The notes under the pieces: generated by a model
The model's input: only the letters and a program-made list of their open reading frames with translations
Database searches by the model: none
What the model was told of the DNA's origin: nothing
Position numbers and translations under genes: made by a program
Shown: positions 17,038 to 24,995 of the stretch, in pieces
Layout of the letters: the number at the start of each line of letters is the position of its first letter
Numbering within the stretch: the first letter of the stretch is position 1
Assembly: GCA_015075185.1 (NCBI GenBank)
Contig: JABTUW010000002.1
Location: forward strand, 1,240,001-1,304,000
Length of the DNA stretch: 64,000 bases
Reading direction: 5' to 3'
DNA from: Anaerolineales bacterium
GTDB lineage: Bacteria; Chloroflexota; Anaerolineae; 4572-78; J111

Positions 17038-18489
17038 TTACACCCCCAAAACCTTGAGCGCCTGGTTCAGAGCCTCAACCAATGCGGGCGGCGTCGTTAA
17101 GCCCAGAATCAGGAGCAGGACAAAATTTACAGCCAGCGGAAGCATTGACCATTTGAGCACATCGCCGGGAAGCAGATGGTCGGGCGGCGCTCCGTAGAGC
17201 ATGGCATTAATGCTGCCCAACATCCCGGCAAAAACAACAACCAGCAGCCCAATCCCGGCTGCCGCCACCCAGGCCGAATCGCCCGCCATGCCGGCCCGAA
17301 AGATGATAAACTCGCTCAGAAATGGCCCGAACGGCGGCAGGCCGATCAAGGCCAGCGTCCCGGCCAAAAATGCGCCGCCGGTCAGCGGCGTGGTCCGCAG
17401 CAGGCCGCGCACTTGCCCGATGTCGGTGGTGTGGTATTTGAGCAAAATATTGCCTGACAGCATGAACAGTAACGATTTCGACAGGGCGTGGTTGATGACA
17501 TGCAGCAGCGCTCCCAGCACCCCCCAGTAACCGCCAAAGCCCAGGCCCAGGCAAATCAGGCCCATATGCTCCACACTGGAGTAGGCCAGCATTCGTTTGT
17601 AACTGCGCTGCGTCAGCAGAAATATCGCCGCCACAGCGAGCGAGACCATGCCAAAACCCATCAGCCAGGCGGCGGCAAAGTCCCCGCCAACGGCCAGGTC
17701 AGCAATGGCTTTGAAGCGCAGCAGGGCGTACAGGCCCACGTTCAGCAGCACCCCGGACATCAGGGCGCTGATGGGGGCGGGCGCTTCGCTGTGAGCGTCG
17801 GGCAGCCAGGTGTGCATCGGGGCCAGGCCGGCCTTGGTCCCGTAGCCGATCAAAATAAAGGCAAAAGCCAGCCGGACCACCTGCGGATTGAGCGCAGCCG
17901 CTGCCGCGTGCAGCGAACTCCAATTGACCCCGATCTCACCCACCGGGGCGGCGGCGTAGTTCATCAACACGGTGCCGATAAAAGCCATAGCAATGCCAAT
18001 CGAAGACAGGATCAAATATTTGTAGGCCGCCTCGGTCGAGGTGGGCGTATTATGAAAATTCACCAGAAAAACGGTCGCCAGGGTCGTGCCTTCAATCGCC
18101 ACCCACATCACCCCCAGGTTGTCGGTGGTTACGGCCAGGAGCATGGTGAAAATGAACAGGTGAAACAGGGCGAAGAATAAGCGCGCTCGCGGCAAGTGCA
18201 GCGCGCTGACCTCTGCCCGGATGTAACCCAGCGCATAAAGCGCGGCAATGACCGCCAGCAGGGTAATCACCATCAGCATAAACGCCGACAGGGCATCGGC
18301 CCGCAACAAGCCGTCAACAGCCATCACCGGCCCGGTGGTTTGCCACACCTCCACGGCGACCAGTATACCTGCCCCCAGGGTAGCGAAGGCCGCTGCCAGG
18401 TGAATGATCTCAATGACAGTCCGCTGGCGTACCAGCGCAATCAGCCCCGCGGCAACAAGCGGGATAAGCAGCAATCCGATCAGGATCAT
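17038..18489 (-). CDS. HyfF/HycQ-like proton-pumping membrane subunit (NuoN/Mrp family)
   Basis: Antiporter-like membrane subunit of 483 residues with about 14 hydrophobic segments. Family-typical stretches are MWVAIEGTTLATVFLV, then GYGTKAGLAPMHTWLPDAHS with the conserved lysine and histidine of the ion channel, and MLAYSSVEHMGLICLGLG. It overlaps the upstream HycP-like gene by four bases (ATGA) and ends two bases before the large-subunit gene. Its expected role is ion translocation coupled to electron transfer in the soluble arm. Position matches Rv0086. Confidence 0.87.
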   Translation of the reverse strand: MILIGLLLIPLVAAGLIALVRQRTVIEIIHLAAAFATLGAGILVAVEVWQTTGPVMAVDGLLRADALSAFMLMVITLLAVIAALYALGYIRAEVSALHLPRARLFFALFHLFIFTMLLAVTTDNLGVMWVAIEGTTLATVFLVNFHNTPTSTEAAYKYLILSSIGIAMAFIGTVLMNYAAAPVGEIGVNWSSLHAAAAALNPQVVRLAFAFILIGYGTKAGLAPMHTWLPDAHSEAPAPISALMSGVLLNVGLYALLRFKAIADLAVGGDFAAAWLMGFGMVSLAVAAIFLLTQRSYKRMLAYSSVEHMGLICLGLGFGGYWGVLGALLHVINHALSKSLLFMLSGNILLKYHTTDIGQVRGLLRTTPLTGGAFLAGTLALIGLPPFGPFLSEFIIFRAGMAGDSAWVAAAGIGLLVVVFAGMLGSINAMLYGAPPDHLLPGDVLKWSMLPLAVNFVLLLILGLTTPPALVEALNQALKVLGV

Positions 18490-19145
18490 CCTTTTAAAGC
18501 CTCCAATCGGTCAACATCCAGTGAGTCGAAATTTTCTTTGATGCGATAGACGAATACCGCCATAATCAGCGCCGCCACCAGCACATCCAGAAAGACGCCC
18601 ATCTCAACCATAAAGGGAACGCCGTAGGTGGTCAGCAAGGCCAGTTGGAAAATACTGTTCTCCAGCATCAGGAAACCCAGGATTTGGGTCAGCACCCGCC
18701 GGCGATTGACCGTGATGAAAAAACCAATCAACACGCCGGCAAAGGCCAGCGGAATCGCCCCAGCCGTAGGGAGAGGGTTAGAGGTCACAATCGGCCCCAT
18801 CACGTAAAAGGCGACTACGACCAGCAGCCCGCAAACCAGCAGCGCCGCTGCTGTACCCAGGTAGGGGGCGGTTCTGACCTGCACCCCAATATCGGTCACA
18901 GCCCGATTGAGCACGCGGGGGATATAGAAACTTTTAAGTACAAACAAAGCCACGGCTATCCCCCACAGTTCAAAACTGCCGGTGAAGGCAGCCACCACGG
19001 CGACGAGAAGGACCAGCACCGTTGATTGGACAGCAAACAGCCGCACCTGGGTGGCCAGGTTGCCCAGCACGATGAGCAAAAAGGTTGTGCCCAGCGTTAC
19101 AAAGGAGAGCAAATTAACCAGATTGGGAAATAGTTGGACAGGCAT
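18486..19145 (-). CDS. HyfE/HycP-like membrane subunit (NuoK-like C-terminal part)
   Basis: Small membrane protein of 219 residues with about seven hydrophobic helices. The segment FLMLENSIFQLAL and the following acidic-residue helix resemble the NuoK-like half of HyfE, and FVLKSFYIPRVLNRAV is typical of the front half. It lies between the NuoH-like and NuoN-like genes, as expected in Hyf/Hyc-type operons. Position matches Rv0085. Confidence 0.82.
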   Translation of the reverse strand: MPVQLFPNLVNLLSFVTLGTTFLLIVLGNLATQVRLFAVQSTVLVLLVAVVAAFTGSFELWGIAVALFVLKSFYIPRVLNRAVTDIGVQVRTAPYLGTAAALLVCGLLVVVAFYVMGPIVTSNPLPTAGAIPLAFAGVLIGFFITVNRRRVLTQILGFLMLENSIFQLALLTTYGVPFMVEMGVFLDVLVAALIMAVFVYRIKENFDSLDVDRLEALKG

Positions 19146-19167
19146 TAGACAGGTTTAACCTCCAGTA

Positions 19168-20112
19168 TTATTTAACAAAAAAGATCGAGATGACCGCCAG
19201 CAGCGCCAGCGTAAACGAGCCGCTCAACAATTCCGGCACGCGGAACAGGCGGAGTTTGGCCACAGCCGTCTCCAGGAGGGCAACGCCCAGCGCCAGCAGA
19301 CCCAGTTTGAGCGCCAGAGCAATTAAAGCAGCGCCAAGGGCCGGCGGCGTCGGCGTCAAGGCTACCCCCCAGGGGAAAAATAGATTGGCCAGCAGGGTGA
19401 GAAAAAGGAACAGCTTCATCCCGGCCGCCCATTCTACCAGGGCCAGGTAGCGCCCTGAATATTCCAGGATCATGGCCTCGTGGATCATGGTCAGTTCCAG
19501 GTGGGTGGCGGGATTATCCACCGGCAGGCGGCCGGTTTCGGCCAGAGTCACAATGAAAAAGGCCATAAAGGCCAGCAAATGCCCCGGATTCAACAGCAGC
19601 AGTGAATCGGCGGCCGATTGATTAATGATATGATTGAGGCTGGTCGTGCCCACGCGCAGGGCAATCGCAAAGATGGCAATCATCACCGTCGGTTCGGCCA
19701 GGGCTGCCACCGCCATCTCCCGGCTGGACCCCATGCCGCCAAAGGCACTGCCCGCATCCAGGCCGGCCAGAGCCAGGAAGAATGTCCCTAACAGAAACAG
19801 GTACATCAACACGATGATGTTACCCATAAAGCCAAAGGCGGTTTGCGTGGTCAACACCGGCACGACCAGCGCCGCCAGGAGCATCGTCGCTGCCAGGACA
19901 TAGGGCGTAAAACGGAAAATCCAGGAGGTGTTCTCCGAGATAACCGCCTCTTTGACCAGTAATTTCCGTAAATCAGCATACGGTTGAAAAATATTAGCGC
20001 CCCGCCGGCCTTGCAGGCGCGCTTTCAACTGGCGCACCACGCCGACCAGCAGCGGCGCGCCCAGGGCTACCACCAGCAGTTGGGCCAATTCGATCAAAAT
20101 TTCAGCCAGCAT
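19168..20112 (-). CDS. HycD/HyfC-like membrane anchor subunit (NuoH family)
   Basis: Membrane subunit of 314 residues that normally links the antiporter-like arm to the hydrophilic arm. QGRRGANIFQPYADLRKLL near the N-terminus and the acidic loop HEAMILEYSGRYLALVEWA are the NuoH/HycD signatures. It starts 2 bases after the large antiporter-like gene ends. Position matches Rv0084 (HycD). Confidence 0.87.
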   Translation of the reverse strand: MLAEILIELAQLLVVALGAPLLVGVVRQLKARLQGRRGANIFQPYADLRKLLVKEAVISENTSWIFRFTPYVLAATMLLAALVVPVLTTQTAFGFMGNIIVLMYLFLLGTFFLALAGLDAGSAFGGMGSSREMAVAALAEPTVMIAIFAIALRVGTTSLNHIINQSAADSLLLLNPGHLLAFMAFFIVTLAETGRLPVDNPATHLELTMIHEAMILEYSGRYLALVEWAAGMKLFLFLTLLANLFFPWGVALTPTPPALGAALIALALKLGLLALGVALLETAVAKLRLFRVPELLSGSFTLALLAVISIFFVK

Positions 20113-20114
20113 CG

Positions 20115-22157
20115 TTATACCCCCTGCCTGCTCAACGCCAGCAGGACGACCAGCGCCGCCAGCATATATAACAGGTAACTTTGCACGTTGCCCGACTGGA
20201 CCAGGTGAGCTAACCGGGATACCCGTTGCGCCAGCCGGAGCAGGGGCAGGTACAGCATCTCCTCGACCAGGGAGCGGGTTTTGTGGCGATAGGTGATCGT
20301 CCGCACGAAGTAACGGGACTCAGGATGAAATTCAAGGCCCAATTCTTTGACTGGCCGGTACAGCCGGTCAAACACCCGTTTGAACGGGTTGGAAAATGCG
20401 GTAGCCGTGTATTCAAAGCGGGCCGTTTGCAAGGCCCGGCCGCAACCCCACGTTTCATAATAGCGCCGCCGGGTGTTGGCCCCGGCCAGGCGCAGAGCCA
20501 GCGGAATAACCGCCAGCAGCCCGGCCAGAACTACCCCCAACCACAACGGCGAAACTGTAGCAAAGTCGTTATTGGCGATAATAGCATTCCAGTCAAAGTG
20601 GAGATCTGCTGGCGCGCCGGTAAGGTCAGCGGCGATGGGGTTCAAGCCAGCCACGATGCCGGTTGCAGCCAGGGCCAAACCCAGGCAGGCCGCCGCCAGA
20701 ACGGCCATGGCCAGACGCATGGCCAGGCCAACTTCACCCGCATGCGCGGCTTGGTTGCTGCGAGGTAAAGCCAGGAAGGTGATACCGAACGCCTTGACAA
20801 AGGCGGCTGCGGCCAGGCCGCCGGTCAGCGCCAGAGCCGCCACGGCCAGCGTAAAAATCAGGTTGACCCCGGCTGCGTCAATCTGGAAGCTCAACAGGAG
20901 CGCCTGAAAGGTCAGCCACTCGCTGACAAAACCGTTGAGCGGCGGCAAGGCAGCAATCGCCACCGAGCCGATCAGGAAAAGGGCCGCGGTGTGCGGCATG
21001 CGCTTGATCAGGCCGCCCATTTCTTCCATATTGCGGCTGTGCGTGGCCTGCAGGATGGCCCCGGCGCCCATAAAGAGCAGGCTCTTGAAAACAGTGTGAT
21101 TCAAGGTGTGATATAACCCGGCCAGCAGAGCCAGCGCTGCCAGGCTCTTCAGCCCATAGGTTTGGAAGAGCATACCCGCCCCCACCCCCAGCACAATGAT
21201 GCCCACGTTTTCCACGCTGGAATAAGCCAGGAGCCGCTTTAGATCGGATTCGACCAAGGCGTACAGAACGCCGAAGACGGCCGACGCTGCTGCGATCACC
21301 ACGATCACGCCACCCCACCAGGCCGGGCCAACGCCGAGCCAATCAAAACCAATCCGCACCAGGCCGTAAACGCCGAGCTTGATCATCACCCCCGACATGA
21401 GGGCAGAGACGTGACTCGGCGCGGCGGGATGGGCACGCGGCAGCCAGACGTGGAGCGGAATCAACCCGGCTTTTGAACCAAAACCGAGGGCCAGCAGGAC
21501 AAAAATTAAATTGCGGCTCAGGCCGTCCATCCGGGCTGCTGCTGTCGGCCATTCCACAAAACGGAGTGCGCCGCTCAGGCCGGCCAGCCATAAAAAACCA
21601 ACGAGCAGGCAGGCAAAGCCGGCATGGGTCATGACCAGGTAAACCCAGCCGGCCTGCTGCGTTCCATTCCGTTCACTTTCGGTCATCACCAGAAAATAAG
21701 AAGCCAGGGACATCGCCTCCCACAAGGCCAGAAAGGTTAGGGTATTGCGGGCCAGCGGGACCAGGACCATCGCGGCCAGGAAAAGATTGAAGGCCAACCC
21801 CAGCCCGGCCAGTGAGTGGTGGCCTTCATATTCACGAGTATAGCCCAGGGCAAAGAGCGCCGTGGGTATAGCCCCTACCCCGATAATCAGCACAAAAAAG
21901 GCGCTCAAGCGGTCCAGTCCCAACTCGACGCCGCCGATAGGCAAAATAGCCGGAATAACCACGTGCAAGGTTCCGCCCAGCAGCCCGGTCAGGCCCAGGC
22001 AAAAGGCCAGGGCTGCGCCCAGCAGCGCCAGTCCATGGCCGACGAGACGTGATAAACTCGGCTGCCTGGCGGTTAAAATCGCCCCGACACTCCCCAGGCC
22101 AAAACAGAGGAGCATCCCCAGAAACAAATTGAATATCAGAGTATCGTCAATACTCAT
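20115..22157 (-). CDS. HyfB/NuoL-like ion-translocating membrane subunit
   Basis: Large antiporter-like subunit of 680 residues with about 15 hydrophobic helices and a hydrophilic C-terminal tail of 100 or so residues before a last helix. Conserved features are FLALWEAMSLASYFLVM, then GFGSKAGLIPLHVWLPRAHP and LLAYSSVENVGIIVLG. The start ATG overlaps the stop of the NuoB-like gene (TAATG). It probably pumps H+ or Na+ together with the HycQ-like subunit. Position matches Rv0083. Confidence 0.87.
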   Translation of the reverse strand: MSIDDTLIFNLFLGMLLCFGLGSVGAILTARQPSLSRLVGHGLALLGAALAFCLGLTGLLGGTLHVVIPAILPIGGVELGLDRLSAFFVLIIGVGAIPTALFALGYTREYEGHHSLAGLGLAFNLFLAAMVLVPLARNTLTFLALWEAMSLASYFLVMTESERNGTQQAGWVYLVMTHAGFACLLVGFLWLAGLSGALRFVEWPTAAARMDGLSRNLIFVLLALGFGSKAGLIPLHVWLPRAHPAAPSHVSALMSGVMIKLGVYGLVRIGFDWLGVGPAWWGGVIVVIAAASAVFGVLYALVESDLKRLLAYSSVENVGIIVLGVGAGMLFQTYGLKSLAALALLAGLYHTLNHTVFKSLLFMGAGAILQATHSRNMEEMGGLIKRMPHTAALFLIGSVAIAALPPLNGFVSEWLTFQALLLSFQIDAAGVNLIFTLAVAALALTGGLAAAAFVKAFGITFLALPRSNQAAHAGEVGLAMRLAMAVLAAACLGLALAATGIVAGLNPIAADLTGAPADLHFDWNAIIANNDFATVSPLWLGVVLAGLLAVIPLALRLAGANTRRRYYETWGCGRALQTARFEYTATAFSNPFKRVFDRLYRPVKELGLEFHPESRYFVRTITYRHKTRSLVEEMLYLPLLRLAQRVSRLAHLVQSGNVQSYLLYMLAALVVLLALSRQGV

Positions 22158-22672
22158 TATTTTTTCTCCAATGCGGCCAGGATGCCGGCTAGAATCTGAT
22201 GAGGCGCAGGTGGGCAGCCGGTCACTACCACGTCAACCGGCACAATGTCCGAGACCGGGCCAACTACGCCATAACCCCCGGCAAAAATGCCGCAATCCTT
22301 GGCGCAGTCGCCAACCGCCACCACAATTTTGGGATCAGGCGTAGCCTCATAGGTGCGCTTGAGCGGGTCGGCCATATTGCGCGTGACCGGGCCGGTCACC
22401 AACAGGCAGTCGGCGTGGCGCGGCGAGGCCACAAAGTGCAGGCCAAACCGTTCCAGGTCGTAGTAGGGGTTATTCAGCGCGCCAATTTCCAGCTCGCAGC
22501 CATTGCATGATCCCGCATCCACTTCACGGATATGGAGCGAGCGGCCAAAGAGGCGACGGGCGCGCGCCTCAATTTGACGGGCTATAACCTGAATAGCCGC
22601 ATCATTGGCGGCCAGCTTTAACGGCTCGGCGACGACAGGCGTTTTAAAGATTTTGCCAAACAGGGTGGTCAT
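22157..22672 (-). CDS. NuoB/HycG-like iron-sulfur subunit
   Basis: Small iron-sulfur subunit of 171 residues which should carry the N2-type [4Fe-4S] cluster next to the HycE-like subunit. The ligands are visible: C56 and C59 in GSCNGCELE, C123 in VAVGDCAKDCG and C153 in VTGCPPAPHQIL. A further cysteine, C127, is also present. It is the first structural gene of the operon, directly downstream of the c-di-AMP riboswitch and its terminator. Since the partner large subunit lacks nickel ligands, the cluster presumably passes electrons to another acceptor. Confidence 0.88.
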   Translation of the reverse strand: MTTLFGKIFKTPVVAEPLKLAANDAAIQVIARQIEARARRLFGRSLHIREVDAGSCNGCELEIGALNNPYYDLERFGLHFVASPRHADCLLVTGPVTRNMADPLKRTYEATPDPKIVVAVGDCAKDCGIFAGGYGVVGPVSDIVPVDVVVTGCPPAPHQILAGILAALEKK

Positions 22673-22724
22673 TCCGAATCAAATCCTCCTTTGAATAATA
22701 CGTGTCCCATAAAAAATCTTGACC

Positions 22725-22770
22725 AAAAAGAAAAAGACTCGCCAGGCGCAATGCGCCGATTGAGTCTTTT
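22725..22770 (-). terminator. Intrinsic terminator belonging to the c-di-AMP riboswitch
   Basis: On the minus strand AAAAGACTC pairs with GAGTCTTTTT, with an inner stem GGCGCATTGCGCC, followed by TTTTTCTTTTT. It stands between the aptamer and the first gene of the membrane-complex operon, as expected for transcription-attenuation control. Confidence 0.8.
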
Positions 22771-22892
22771 GGTACGCCGACGAGGTTAGCTGACGGGTTC
22801 GGATCCCAAAAGTGACCCTACCGGGCACAACCCGGATTCACCCCACGTTCAATGATTTCCCCCGCGCCCACGCAAGTAGGCTTAGGCAATAG
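22771..22892 (-). ncRNA. Cyclic di-AMP riboswitch (ydaO-yuaA type)
   Basis: Minus-strand RNA with the conserved core of the ydaO family: GGGGGAAA, then GGGGTGAATCCGGG and CCCGGTAGGG, and finally CCGAACCCGTCAGCTAACCT. These match the blocks flanking the two ligand pockets in known c-di-AMP aptamers. An intrinsic terminator follows at once. It sits between the ArsR gene and the NuoB-like gene, so c-di-AMP should control expression of the membrane complex. Known members mostly turn genes off when ligand is bound; the direction here is inferred. The outermost P1 pairing is weak and its limits are approximate. Confidence 0.88.
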
Positions 22893-22916
22893 GTTTGTCA
22901 GAGATACGACTCAGCT

Positions 22917-23300
22917 TTAACGCGCGCCGGTTGAGGGGGCGCGTTTCGCTGGTCGTAGAGGTAAAATAGCAGCCTCCTCTTCCTCCAGTTGCTCCAGCAT
23001 TGACTGGGTATCCGCCAGGTGGATGTTGAAAATCCGGCGGGTCACATCCAGCAGTTCAAACACCTGCGGATCACGCACGCTGTAGTACACGCTCGTACCG
23101 GCCTTACGCGCGACGACGATATTGCGGCTACGCAAGACGGCAAGCTGCTGCGAAACCGTGGACGATTCAATCTCCAGGTGTGTCTGCAACTCGTTAACGC
23201 TCATTTCGCGGGAGCGCAGCAACTCTAGAATTTTGATCCGGGCCGGATGGGCCAGAGCTTTGAAGAACTCGGCTTTGAACCGGCGCAGAGGGTCTTGCAT
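22917..23300 (-). CDS. ArsR-family transcriptional regulator
   Basis: Winged-helix repressor-like protein of 127 residues. The pattern FFKALAHPARIKILELLRSR and the recognition region ESSTVSQQLAVLRSRNIV, then SVYYSVRDPQVFELL, is typical of ArsR. No classical metal-binding CxC motif is present, so a metal sensor is unlikely. It lies 244 bases upstream of the membrane-complex operon on the same strand. M. tuberculosis Rv0081, also ArsR-type, holds the same place before its Rv0082-Rv0087 genes. Autoregulation through the inverted repeat at 23337-23360 is likely. Confidence 0.85.
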   Translation of the reverse strand: MQDPLRRFKAEFFKALAHPARIKILELLRSREMSVNELQTHLEIESSTVSQQLAVLRSRNIVVARKAGTSVYYSVRDPQVFELLDVTRRIFNIHLADTQSMLEQLEEEEAAILPLRPAKRAPSTGAR

Positions 23301-23336
23301 GAAAGGATCCTTTAGAAGCAGTCATCGTAAAGATGT

Positions 23337-23397
23337 AAATATTGTAACCTTTGAATATTTGAAGATAGCATTATAATCATCCTCTAATTTTGCGCAA
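23337..23397 (-). promoter_or_regulatory. Promoter and candidate operator of the ArsR gene
   Basis: On the minus strand TTGCGC (23397-23392), 16 bases, then TATAAT (23375-23370). Downstream of the -10 box lies a perfect 7-base inverted repeat, AAATATT (23337-23343) and AATATTT (23354-23360), in AT-rich DNA. ArsR proteins usually bind such AT-rich repeats near the start site, so this is the likely autoregulatory site. Confidence 0.5.
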
Positions 23398-23400
23398 ACA

Positions 23401-23620
23401 GGCGGGTCGGATATAGTTTTAGCGGCGATTGTCCCCTTCGGCCAGCTCAGGCTCAGGCCCAGGTAGAAGACGGCAGCGTAAAGTGCCTCATGATCCTCAG
23501 TTTTGCCGATAGGCATCCCCTGAGCGTTACGGTGGGTGTACAAACCGGGAAGATTTCGGCTTGATCTATCCCTGGGATGGCAGTAAAATATAACGGTATA
23601 TTGAGCCACCCGTGATCACT
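23401..23620. other. Intergenic stretch between ArsR and the methyltransferase stump
   Basis: No supported gene. A minus-strand open frame crosses it, but it has no ribosome binding site and overlaps the ArsR promoter. The plus strand around 23585-23600 is AT-rich and may hold the promoter for the downstream kinase. No RNA structure was recognised. Confidence 0.4.
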
Positions 23621-23779
23621 ATGTCGCGTTTTGAGAATCTCCTTGAATTCTACCAGGCTGACCCTGTACCCTGGGATCAGCCCGCCCCGCCCCCGGAAGT
23701 GCTCGCCTTTGTTCCGACTTTGCCTGTTAGCCGGGCGCTTGACCTGGGCTGTGGTCTGGGACGATGGGATGATCCATGA
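23621..23779 (+). pseudogene. Truncated class I methyltransferase stump
   Basis: An ATG at 23621 opens a 52-residue frame beginning MSRFENLLEFYQADPVPWDQ and including RALDLGCGLGRWDDP, the SAM-binding motif I of class I methyltransferases. The protein stops right after that motif, so about three quarters of the usual domain is missing. The stop overlaps the ATG of the following histidine kinase (ATGA). It is most likely a deletion remnant; a translated leader peptide coupled to the kinase is possible. Confidence 0.62.
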
Positions 23780-24990
23780 GTGCCGCCCCACCCCCTCCAC
23801 CTTCACTCAAACAGCCTGATGATCTCACCGCTGCCAAACAAGCCCTGGCCGAACGGGAACTCCGCCGCTACCAGGCCCAGCTTGAGCAAAAAATCCAGGA
23901 GCAGACGGCCGAACTGGCGCGGGTCAACGAGCAGTTACAGTCTCACATTGATGCCGGCCGTTGGATCGAGCAAAAACTGATCGCCGAACGTGATTTTATC
24001 GCGGCCATTCTCGATACTGTTGACGCCCTGATTATTGTGCTGGACCGGGAAGGGCGAACCATTCGCTTTAACCGGACCTGCGAGGAAACAACCGGCTACA
24101 CCTTTGACGAGGTGCGCGACCAGCCTTTTTGGAACCTGTTTTTGATCTCGGCTGAAGTGGAGCCGGTCAGAGCCGTGCTGGCTGAACTCCGCGCCGACCG
24201 GATTTCTAATCGGCATGAAGCCTACTGGTTGACCCGAGACGGCCGTAAACGTCTGATTGCCTGGTCGAACACGGCTTTACTCGACGATAATGGTGAGGTG
24301 GACTACATCATTTGCACCGGCATTGACATCACTGAGCGCCGCCTGGCCGAAACCCAGACCCAACGGTTAGCGGCCCTGGAAGAACGGCAGCGGTTAGCCC
24401 GCGAACTGCACGATGCCGTCACCCAAACCCTTTTTTCGGCCAGCCTGATCGCGGAAGTCCTGCCGGAGATGTGGGAACGCGACCCGGCGCGCAGCCGGCG
24501 TCTGCTGCAAGATTTAAAGCAATTAAGTCGGGGCGCGCTGGCCGAAATGCGGACCTTGCTGTTGGAATTACGGCCGGCCGCTTTGCGCGAGGCCAAACTG
24601 GGTGATCTTATTCGCCAACTGGCCGAAGCCTTTACCGGCCGGGAAGGTGTGCCGGTTACGGTGGAACTGGACCGGCAGGGCGCTTTTCCCGGCGACATGC
24701 AGGTAAGCCTCTACCGGATTACCCAGGAAGCGCTCAACAACATTGCCAAGCACGCGGGGGCCAGCCGGGTCACGATTCAACTCCAACGCACGCCAGGCGG
24801 CAGCGGCCCGCTCAAACGGGTTGAGTTAAAGATTAGTGACGATGGCTGCGGTTTTGACCCAGCAAGTGTGCCGCTCGATCACCTGGGCCTGGGCATTATG
24901 CGCGAACGGGCTGAGGCCATAGGGGCGACCCTCGACATCATCAGCCGGCCGAGCCGGGGGACTCAGATCAAAGTGAAATGGAAAGGGTAA
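23776..24990 (+). CDS. PAS-domain sensor histidine kinase, NarX/HisKA_3 type
   Basis: Soluble kinase of 404 residues. A coiled coil (about 20-65) precedes one PAS domain (about 70-190; AALIIVLDREGRTIRF-like core, ending DITERRLAE). The HisKA_3 dimer region carries the phospho-histidine in RLARELHDAVTQTLFSASL. The HATPase domain has RITQEALNNIAKHAGAS, then SDDGCGFDP and LGLGIMRERAEAIGA. The ATG overlaps the stop of the methyltransferase stump. The cognate regulator starts six bases downstream. The signal sensed by PAS is unknown. Confidence 0.9.
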   Translation: MSAAPPPPPSLKQPDDLTAAKQALAERELRRYQAQLEQKIQEQTAELARVNEQLQSHIDAGRWIEQKLIAERDFIAAILDTVDALIIVLDREGRTIRFNRTCEETTGYTFDEVRDQPFWNLFLISAEVEPVRAVLAELRADRISNRHEAYWLTRDGRKRLIAWSNTALLDDNGEVDYIICTGIDITERRLAETQTQRLAALEERQRLARELHDAVTQTLFSASLIAEVLPEMWERDPARSRRLLQDLKQLSRGALAEMRTLLLELRPAALREAKLGDLIRQLAEAFTGREGVPVTVELDRQGAFPGDMQVSLYRITQEALNNIAKHAGASRVTIQLQRTPGGSGPLKRVELKISDDGCGFDPASVPLDHLGLGIMRERAEAIGATLDIISRPSRGTQIKVKWKG

Positions 24991-24995
24991 AGGCA

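Noticed and set aside
15453..22672. A [NiFe] hydrogenase or formate hydrogenlyase
   Set aside because: The large subunit lacks all four nickel-binding cysteines, and no hydrogenase maturation or formate dehydrogenase gene is adjacent.
22771..22892. A tRNA gene, suggested by GGGTTCGGATCCC-like text
   Set aside because: No acceptor stem, D-arm or anticodon arm can be built, and the sequence fits the conserved core of the c-di-AMP aptamer instead.
23322..23609. Minus-strand open frame upstream of the ArsR gene
   Set aside because: It has no ribosome binding site, overlaps the ArsR promoter and operator, and shows no recognisable family.
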